Shown here one piece after another: positions 18,201 to 18,767 of a stretch of 18,767 nt of DNA. Made by a program: the position numbers and the translations under genes. Position 1 is the first letter of the stretch. Each line of letters begins with the position of its first letter. Under the pieces are notes generated by a model. That model saw nothing but the letters and a program-made list of their open reading frames with translations. It did not search any database and was not told where the DNA came from. Source of the DNA: Treponema sp. (lineage in GTDB: Bacteria; Spirochaetota; Spirochaetia; Treponematales; Treponemataceae); NCBI GenBank assembly GCA_023231445.1, contig JALNVF010000054.1, forward strand, positions 1-18,767, in the 5' to 3' direction.

Positions 18201-18767
18201 CGTAGCGTATGAGGTAGCCTGAGTTTTGTCTGCAACGGTAATTTTGAGGTAATACAGACCTTCCGGAAGTTCATTGAATGATGCATTGGGGATGGTAAAC
18301 GACGTTGTTCCGCCGACAGCATCATTTTTATAAATTGTATTTGCATATTGTCCGTCGGACGCTGTGTCGTATGCAATGCTGATGGAAGCTATCCCGTCGT
18401 CGTCGGTGACCGTCCCGAGCAGTTTATTGTTGCTTGCTGTCCCGAATATATTCGTAACGGACGCACTGTTGGTATAAGCGTTCTTGATGCTGTCTGCACT
18501 CTTTATTGCCATACTTGCATTGCTCAGTGAGACAACCGGCTCATCCGTACTCTGGTCGATGATATACGATACCGTAACAGGCACACTCACGTTTCCTGCC
18601 TTGTCCGTGGCCGTAAGCGTAAGCGTAAGCGTATCTCCGTCCGTAAACGTATGCTCTGTCGTCGTGTTTATACTTTCGGTAAAGCTGTAAGATGATTCCT
18701 GGTATTTAACACTGTATCCGCTTTCCTTGTCGGCAGCAGTAAGCGTTGCCGTACCGAAATTCGTTTC
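3252..18767 (-). CDS. Giant Ig-like repeat protein with inserted phage-type modules and C-terminal propeller-like domain (5' end outside window)
   Basis: One frame of 5171 codons plus stop runs without interruption to the right edge and is still open there, so the true protein is larger. A GTG at 18588-18590 is merely the first start-like codon; 59 in-frame residues of Ig-like sequence precede it, so it is not the start. The protein is rich in S, T, G, D and A and poor in C. Recurrent linkers of the form V/I/F-D-x-x-A-P-x-V-x-V mark Ig-like domains of the Big_3 kind, each typically containing G-x-x-x-D, a W, and V-x-A-x-D-x-A-G-N. In order: Ig-like array (18767 to about 7435) with inserts in its last third, two Ig + IPT-like composites (7434-4840), then a propeller-like domain (about 4840-3255). 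Such proteins are usually surface adhesins or fibres. No Walker, catalytic, LPXTG, autotransporter barrel or lipoprotein motif is visible, and the secretion signal would be outside the window. The adhesive role is inference from the fold family. Confidence 0.93.
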   Translation of the reverse strand, partial: ETNFGTATLTAADKESGYSVKYQESSYSFTESINTTTEHTFTDGDTLTLTLTATDKAGNVSVPVTVSYIIDQSTDEPVVSLSNASMAIKSADSIKNAYTNSASVTNIFGTASNNKLLGTVTDDDGIASISIAYDTASDGQYANTIYKNDAVGGTTSFTIPNASFNELPEGLYYLKITVADKTQATSYATYAGSYFAVAVDNGGPAFSSVTPANGGYYSSSKPLTVSGTVTDSSGVVTITTNSGNGTGSPQVSLKIGSTTAFTLADTVTPPAADGSYAIVYTAADRYGQTSSYEIDYMVDTTAPSVFMPSTTSNFTKTTTKSVEVYVSDQCGTDGTPYTSTVTSGIATVAYSINGGSGNSGTLNYYSKYTGSSIANINTYYSIYKGTIILTDGVANTITYTITDNAGNSVTYTDPSTYTVDATAPVIKIDNGTSSINTTSTNSGDLSFTIDATDNKSIADLTVSGITNSAGTTVEAGTDYTVTTTASTATEITKVIKILASSTTATKHDGKWSFTINATDSAGWTAETRTITAQVDSQKPKITVDDTAERNVVYNVPQSYSGTMSDNIGVTGVYYVVMASNVAPVYDSSNSSWKSAAVNTGSGTWAVTADLSSTAYNTDDTWYIFFAAKDALGNAAVSSVGAKVTLDRAAPEVEITSPGLTTTSKTDVTVSGTVKEKNLASLVVTATKNGTNKGTFYTFDETTSPKLSELSTGVAVEWSFTLPALSDHTNDGTWVFTVTAKDKAGQSVSKTVSSILIDTTAPVISVTNSELGNNATIIGTSAYYKKSGSDYIYTIVGTWKDIDSSGNAGSGAKTLEYSTDYNEATASWSNWQIVSGTTTTSGTSSAVSFEAAIPVGQGTDKNLALRATDAKDIVSVVTSYTGITFDYSAPTLTMGTPVSYVLSTTSETTVVTGTYSDTDAMDSTNPITVTATYGSNIIQSGENGYRYSTSDGTVKIYLTGNSATNNGLWTFDVKAKDIAGQEKTVSGLKTTVDTIAPDVSNLAVSTTDSMTDSGITYFKSTLPLTFTVNSTDTGGSGVSRVTYAAVKGNYSAWSSSATYTYISGTASAWDETANLSGGVWKASITDFIALGSTGDGDYTIFAKATDVAGNEGISAGLHIVADCTVPTLAEDDGIGTYTSGTTTLSDGTSKGFSLSGTLKDSYFKSITATRSINNATAEDITLTTNTTVGTIDGKTVTSGTWSYEQTVPDTGTYAYTYTITATDKAGNKSYVSKSVSIDRTAPNVVVTSFAEQSNQSSYSFEGSASDEGGSQLKGIYVWLDTSSAAATTTSGSVITIGGTSSSWIWNTYNVESGNYYLHAVAVDNADNTSTDVPKKLIVDTTVPTTSWCTSSGALYTTAGVVETTTYSDNGAYTMTAGTTHLAGSTFVLKGNVDDNSTTAFATTSTSGEGFVSMAVTKDGSSYSGGEFAMNSDGVWTYTYATTPGDGTYVYTLTMTDAAGNTIAKSLTVLFDATAPVLSITKPTSNANETATTIALAGVTSDMGCGVKSISYTITNGTETLVSSSSDASDGNKVTITGGSWTATATPTGSSEGTLTFSVTATDYLGHTNPQTVTFYRDKTAPAISNAEVISGNANNLYATSTIGIQTEAADATSGVTSVTYSLDGTTWIPMTLSTGDQKAGIWKAASIVCAEGSNTIRIRATDAVSNTTAAADYVTISPKIDTKAPVLTTQKPATLHLTKTEADAGVSVSATATDVTSGTVKMWISTVSTADAAASYIVESTTTATTSAYTLSLTIPAIAFMTAGSYVDGNYTFYVHAIDAVGNEVISGGITFSLDTAAPVLTISNLASGSSSSSQKVYTESDVTDIASGTPRTATYTVSGTWFDKTSGTSVLQYTTNSDPANVTAESTATEASAMTTDAATEWVTVQNTTAVTNVTVSWTAALTVKESSGNSISFRAKDVYGNVTTPASYSNITFDFSAPVISAISLTGGTLNTDNNVYYVKGDTSSHTFKAVATVTDGLSIAESDVTATAKLGSTEYTEDNTGKNLTIARSLSGKTVTVTFTIEVPASGGGSAVEDGEWAFSVSGTDAAKRSGTAVSASATVDTIAPEPVAYNDSTYPFLVNDKNWSDSTWYKTTSMKIKGYFTENTSGLDKVYYYVKKPTGTAPGTTITDQSSVSLSGSTGTDLPYTFTLAGFEADNGSTPNTLYIQAVDKAGNVSALSNYTVHVDQDDPTFASTFYTFDDGATHGDAGGTVLASGKKNITIYGIISDTASGVKEGITFTVGGTAVTPTSLTYTAATDLTDWTNANSAAYSTYDSSNKTLITGWKAVIASGSIASGGAVKATPTDTAGNGSAQQIFTIAVDKTSPTVTLSSTYSSKIVGRDIWEDATENTDLPPDTGILATINGKATFAGTATDNYTLSYIKLYYSTSDSSTTYSSDTLVGTLSDTAAYSWSFSQLVTSGLNMLGTGGNCNVAYTGTSETVYFKLVAADTAGNESVYVYEYTIDPNADKPIIKLTNLVTDGSSTLKNSSDIFGTITDDDGTVISLQMKNAEGDEWTNVSLNGSSFTYTVTGGDGVKSLYFNIKDAAETTFTTAASSSLTTPRLLKVYKATSLVSDNSYTINYVGTTDFTAIGAGSNTVGTVFTASGAGTGTGTAYRTDDPYLETPLFFKLDTTQPTIGETIIVDRTNEGMAETPSFTFKDREPLTTNMPFGGSASGKFKLRIPAADANGIASVAVKLNGTSYSSTAVFDDGAIQASSIQDGNTYAIASISSTDFTDFGAGENTVGTVFTANRNGTSGDTGTVERRIKASDIIKGSTYKIASVGTTAFDTDFGATNNTVDTEFTASRDGISSDGTGTVYQQVYETDVIDVSGIDKKNDGAFSLSVMATDTSTLTVTTSMTILVDNTPPTVTHSSPSAQTDALNGEVTVKGTASDDTAGLASVQYKIGMTALEQETGWTATDGTFSWEIPFTASGSLGKIDNYAGKDVTLDSSTDTFTLASHGYSDGDKVWFDGYDTTTSSSSLAGKMVTTAPYYVINKTADTFQVAGTSGSTTAVDFSSNGSNLRVSKYSEDSDNDGVWDLPILVRATDKAGNVYSDTLSTYILWVDPDGDLPNVTIGYPDPDNTNRVLGGTIRIFGSAKDDDAVGSVYMMIDVDGDGDYDASDTVAISGTTTDWYNGGAGQKVNGTTSWNETINASSEFNSTTSGTTRTIHFKVRAKDINGVYGPWTTSQTIIFDDTIPKIGTSQALMLENTDGSITRNCVDDMWIKGNWYLTGSIEDESGISSVTVSTDTGSDVTVSGNLSTSGWFTKVTDFGNGKSGYTMKIPISSTAGSTGKIAFTITAVDSSTPATSNSKPITINFDNEAPMVGSYGGTTPITNSNRYYTVTSDKNNAVTEIGSGLSEVAFYFVRTTTSDGTKLYNPMVTDAYTKTSDLVEKDGLYCLSLGTVTRPTEYTLTVADISANANIREGGLVYIGGMYHRISAISTDSGTTTITWEDSDVPQTVTTAWAAYALVVDNETEESATWSDGKITSITNDDGDGVTEYLQKASTDYQWSAIINSQNIPDGPVILYYVAIDAAGNYTAGYTDTTNKIMISNNPPLLAGVTVGTDLTGDGDTDDENEKEFFSALSANEAQASAAVASSAFILKGNSTFDIDVVGGNGSLYSYLTQGGVTPTYHQMDIIRTADEISVTLDKDTDTFTATEDLSTGTAVVLNGDTMPSVDGSVISPGTRYYVLNAGNKTFKLATSKSSSVAVDFTAVGSNLSVGVVTTITLSSTAGSTELGSDTASTNYVFTIWDSTEETTVGTDSQKAVLTVPLIVDAVDGNAPNVTVRPFYWNSATSNSLFDNSSANGHIDISSGTYNGTDPDVSGKISICGFAYDDSRLTNIYAYIGDGTTATGDFAFTGQSTKTVNGLTYALVASYSSGSWTGSGTSDLSGGWYFTVTENSLEQDGHRISWQLDCDSSKITNGAALNRVIRIAVEDKTAGQYNPDIVTSSVISGTNGTRTGIALTSTDLAGKSIVTGNTVVLSSGSCDAYATKVKTYDSSTGKITFDTEDSINPSAVNFTVYLDADNKPSYQVDVVPYITNISLPTPFTARVPEITTSTNPLYGKAGWYPMYQGASSITISGFNLPYDSTSTIGTNDSLSIGSTTYAASSTKDGSVAAINGSAKERTSLTLTIANAQLSGTLAIKTNSVDAINNSNTNNEGYNTVNEGSYTDDRNIYIDETAPVIAVAPFGTRYESETDESEKGTPKAVTYYKENVPVDASTSDLLGHIEYAQDSKYNALSVKIDTDTEKLTATSHGMVTGQVVTLKAAKMPEVSNTTVASANVFYVVKLAADTFQLATTLDNLITGTVGTGTTTSITDSALVGKYQLSTGTWQVILSDGTIEKISGFNSTTGTVIWSTDATSDPSGSYSIIRTADIANFTDAGTTVTVAHPDISGEVIFRGKAYDDQRIKKIAVTIAGYNSSSAFDVYDATKTTPVQTATDSAWIFAIDTGSEYILSQDRIAFGQVLNWSFTFNTAKISTVAANNVTVTFTVTDYNNVPHTATSVMNVDVVPYITKLTTALSSLKSNKPSVYNRTALGHYPINDSEKITMNGFNLTGASITGASSGDFTVTNGVKITLPMEVVLGSTTTTEMVSGALGLSVNGVSILNNSNDNSAEYNQQHNGDNNNLLTDDVVLDVWHLNSAAALPIRGSLTDPVMRINPNNHMIGFAFVNGPAYFSMSSGVNPYTYAGSTNAYTPTGSTSYQLWQYNYADFSNVSFVYDDAGNAHGTVVGLDTEPTQTPSYGGDFTYVTSKWGVGNLGSTQDNYSPTNKLRLESIGVPNNEYVQGTLVTDTHGILDTHRFRSPSIVTATHGTDTAVYLAYYDDIQGQIRFRWGNPVPASRANFDDQFHDGNGSNQYNVDQHIFEADSDQFSLIAGKESTDTVRNSTTTTPNTAGEYVAIDVIPGATTADDVVVAVWYDGTNLMYSYKIKPCTDNNAGSGSGNGYWSTAQQIFTNGGEYCAIKADNLTTGTSKSGIHIVAYDTDGADLRYAYLSSYDASYNEGTDSCVVDSYALTGTNITIDTVNDTVNGTTVAIPYISYYMPSTQRPKMAYLVKPDTGDINYKVNGAESDEFTGKWEVTLIPTSSRVQADRVNVGIWKDTSGKMTYSTTDGVAPGTTNVGTSANDPNKYFGTCYGNGTKNPVLGYAIKNNTSGAIETAQMK
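3255..4839 (-). other. C-terminal propeller-like domain of the giant protein
   Basis: Roughly 530 residues hold about eight blade-like repeats, each a strand, a turn and an aromatic strand: M-I-G-F-A-F-V-N-G; V-S-F-V-Y-D-D-A-G-N; V-Y-L-A-Y-Y-D-D-I-Q-G-Q-I-R-F; V-V-A-V-W-Y-D-G-T-N-L-M-Y; I-H-I-V-A-Y-D-T-D-G-A-D-L-R-Y; P-Y-I-S-Y-Y-M-P then P-K-M-A-Y; V-N-V-G-I-W-K-D-T-S-G-K-M-T-Y; V-L-G-Y-A-I-K-N-N-T-S-G-A-I. The pattern (hydrophobic-A-Y/W-Y-D-x-x-G-x-L-x-Y) suits sialidase-like or lectin-like beta-propellers. I see no Asp-box series and no catalytic set, so a binding role is more plausible than an enzyme. The chain stops at M-K with no anchor. Confidence 0.5.
5625..5802 (-). other. Unrecognised small beta module, copy 3 (within giant CDS)
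   Basis: It reads S-A-L-V-G-K-Y-Q-L-S-T-G-T-W-Q-V-I-L-S-D-G, then I-S-G-F-N-S-T-T-G-T-V-I-W-S-T-D and P-S-G-S-Y-S-I-I-R-T. It follows HG-GD module copy 3 directly, so the two may have moved together. The family is unknown to me. Confidence 0.5.
5815..6027 (-). other. HG-GD-type phage module, copy 3 (within giant CDS)
   Basis: It contains K-L-T-A-T-S-H-G-M-V-T-G-Q-V-V-T-L, then F-Y-V-V-K-L-A-A-D-T-F-Q-L-A-T. The V-D-F/G-S-N-L end has been lost or replaced by a G-T-V-G-T-G run. It is followed at once by unrecognised module copy 3 and sits in the second Ig + IPT composite, in a place where the first composite has almost nothing. Confidence 0.7.
6217..7434 (-). repeat. Ig + IPT-like composite, copy 1 (within giant CDS)
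   Basis: It starts at N-A-P-N-V-T-V-R-P-F, passes G-H-I-D-I-S, D-P-D-V-S-G-K-I and A-Y-D-D-S-R-L, and continues to V-D-V-V-P-Y-I-T-N (near 6650-6620), an I-T-I-S-G-F-N-L turn, and V-D-A-I-N-N-S-N-T-N-N. The S-G-F-N-L turn after a V-P-x-I strand is the look of IPT/TIG domains, which use G-x-x-F/L. The whole unit corresponds block by block to the next one in the protein. Confidence 0.65.
6675..6866 (-). other. Unrecognised small beta module, copy 2 (within giant CDS)
   Basis: It reads S-T-D-L-A-G-K-S-I-V-T-G-N-T-V-V-L-S-S-G, then Y-D-S-S-T-G-K-I-T-F-D-T and N-P-S-A-V-N-F-T-V-Y-L-D. It matches copy 3 in having L-x-G-K, T-G, V-x-L-S-x-G, S-x-T-G, P-S in the same order. It lies immediately before the V-D-V-V-P-Y-I-T strand of the first IPT-like domain. 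Confidence 0.5.
7585..7818 (-). other. HG-GD-type phage module, copy 2 (within giant CDS)
   Basis: It contains T-D-T-F-T-A-T-E-D-L-S-T-G-T-A-V, then R-Y-Y-V-L-N-A-G-N-K-T-F-K-L-A and V-A-V-D-F-T-A-V-G-S-N-L. The H-G turn has become E-D-L, but the rest aligns with copy 1 from end to end. It lies within the interval between the N-N-P-P linker near 8100 and the N-A-P-N-V linker near 7415. Confidence 0.7.
8340..8532 (-). other. Unrecognised small beta module, copy 1 (within giant CDS)
   Basis: Core residues are G-G-L-V-Y-I-G-G-M-Y-H-R-I-S-A-I-S, then G-T-T-T-I-T-W-E-D-S-D-V-P and A-Y-A-L-V-V-D. It aligns by eye with the segments at 6675-6866 and 5625-5802 (V-x-L/I-x-x-G, an I-S-x-x-S-x-x-G-T-x-x-W core, then a strand ending in I/L-V/I-x-D/T). 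I do not recognise the family. It explains why the Ig interval 8805 to 8100 is about 700 nt. Confidence 0.5.
9690..9930 (-). other. HG-GD-type phage module, copy 1 (within giant CDS)
   Basis: About 80 residues contain T-D-T-F-T-L-A-S-H-G-Y-S-D-G-D-K-V, a variable loop, then Y-Y-V-I-N-K-T-A-D-T-F-Q-V-A and T-A-V-D-F-S-S-N-G-S-N-L. The order H-G-x-x-x-G-D-x-V, Y-Y-V-x-x, T-F-x-L/V-A, V-D-F, G-S-N-L is a pattern I know from phage tail proteins. It is inserted within an Ig-like domain between F-T-A-S-G-S-L-G-K and V-W-D-L-P-I-L-V-R-A-T-D. Confidence 0.75.
10303..10471 (-). other. GTTDFT-type phage module, copy C (within giant CDS)
   Basis: It opens with I-I-K-G-S-T-Y-K-I-A-S-V-G-T-T-A-F and continues D-F-G-A-T-N-N-T-V-D-T-E-F-T-A-S, ending in G-T-G-T-V-Y-Q-Q-V. 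It is the most diverged of the three copies, with two residues inserted between T-T-A-F and D-F-G-A. After it the Ig-like domain resumes with G-A-F-S-L-S-V-M-A-T-D. Confidence 0.7.
10472..10632 (-). other. GTTDFT-type phage module, copy B (within giant CDS)
   Basis: It shares the core with copy A, with S-S-T-D-F-T-D-F-G-A-G-E-N-T-V-G and V-F-T-A-N, and ends in a short G-T-S-G-D-T-G-T-V strand. It sits in direct tandem with copy C, both inside one Ig-like domain after V-K-L-N-G-T-S-Y-S-S. Confidence 0.7.
10915..11072 (-). other. GTTDFT-type phage module, copy A (within giant CDS)
   Basis: A segment of about 50 residues reads S-Y-T-I-N-Y-V-G-T-T-D-F-T-A-I-G-A, then N-T-V-G-T-V-F-T-A-S-G-A-G-T-G-T-G-T-A. 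I recognise this pattern (Y-x-I-x-x-V-G-T-T-D-F-T-x-x-G-A-x-x-N-x-x-G-x-x-F-x-A-x-G-x-G-T-G-T) from structural and tail-fibre-like proteins of tailed phages, especially in aquatic metagenomes. It lies just before a V-D-x-x-x-P linker and lengthens that Ig interval to about 500 nt. Confidence 0.75.
18612..18632 (-). repeat. Hexanucleotide tandem repeat inside the giant gene
   Basis: The plus strand reads CGTAAG repeated about three and a half times, encoding alternating T-L-T-L-T-L on the minus strand. Six-base units keep the frame, so slippage here would add or remove two residues of a beta strand and would not switch the gene off. Confidence 0.6.

Larger units (their letters stand above)
7435..18767 (-). 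repeat. Tandem array of about 28 Ig-like domains
   Basis: The domain boundaries are set by linkers such as V-D-T-T-A-P-S-V (near 17870), V-D-A-T-A-P-V-I (near 17505), L-D-R-A-A-P-E-V (near 16830), I-D-T-T-A-P-V-I (near 16495), V-D-T-I-A-P-D-V (near 15795), F-D-A-T-A-P-V-L (near 14360), L-D-T-A-A-P-V-L (near 13385), V-D-K-T-S-P-T-V (near 11805), L-D-T-T-Q-P-T-I (near 10875), V-D-N-T-P-P-T-V (near 10180), F-D-D-T-I-P-K-I (near 9185) and F-D-N-E-A-P-M-V (near 8805). Spacing is 300-430 nt from 18.5 kb down to 11.4 kb, then stretches to 500-700 nt where modules are inserted. The units are diverged at protein level, so this is an old array and not recent copy-number expansion. Confidence 0.85.

Noticed and set aside
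3252..18767. CRISPR array or recent DNA-level tandem repeats in the Ig region
   Set aside because: The periodicity is at protein level with strongly diverged nucleotides; there are no identical short repeats with regular spacers.
1..18767. tRNA, rRNA or riboswitch genes
   Set aside because: No cloverleaf, rRNA-like segment or known riboswitch core was seen on either strand, and almost all the sequence is accounted for by coding or decayed coding DNA.

Overview
The window looks like accessory DNA from a host-associated spirochaete, most likely a Treponema. This rests on three things: moderate GC content, the kinds of gene debris present (an AAA-ATPase-like/PD-(D/E)XK protein and an Rpn-type nuclease tail, both families I recall as abundant in treponemes), and a giant Ig-repeat protein. 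No rRNA, tRNA or other taxonomic marker is present, so the genus is an inference.

Left edge (1-549): the first 14 codons of a minus-strand gene run off the edge and resemble the start of an ISAs1-family transposase. Next come a frameshifted plus-strand remnant of an Rpn nuclease C-terminus (about 143-327) and a non-coding stretch carrying a candidate promoter and an 8-bp palindrome that covers the start codon of the next gene.

550-1812 (+): an intact family-1 type extracellular solute-binding protein. It is tethered by an N-terminal membrane helix instead of a lipobox, and no permease or ATPase partner is in view.

1819-3139 (-): a heavily decayed AAA-ATPase-like/PD-(D/E)XK gene. I could reassemble it from at least four frames' worth of fragments: four to five frameshifts, three in-frame stops, loss of most of the nuclease domain, and altered Walker A and Walker B motifs.

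3211-18767 (-): more than 80% of the window is one uninterrupted reading frame of at least 5171 codons. It is open at the right edge, so its N-terminus is not seen. It ends in a rho-independent terminator. In protein order it has about 28 Ig-like domains at a 300-430 nt period, then a C-terminal third in which Ig-like domains are split by three kinds of inserted module: GTTDFT-type (3 copies) and HG-GD-type (3 copies), both of which I recognise from tailed-phage structural proteins, and a third kind I do not recognise (3 copies). After these come two diverged copies of an Ig + IPT-like composite, and finally a roughly 530-residue domain of about eight propeller-blade-like repeats with no visible membrane anchor or translocator.

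The genes do not form an operon. The intact units are the solute-binding protein and the giant gene; the rest is degraded mobile or accessory material. The most notable observation is the mosaic architecture of the giant protein, where phage-type modules sit inside Ig-like domains and account for every abnormally long interval in the otherwise regular array.
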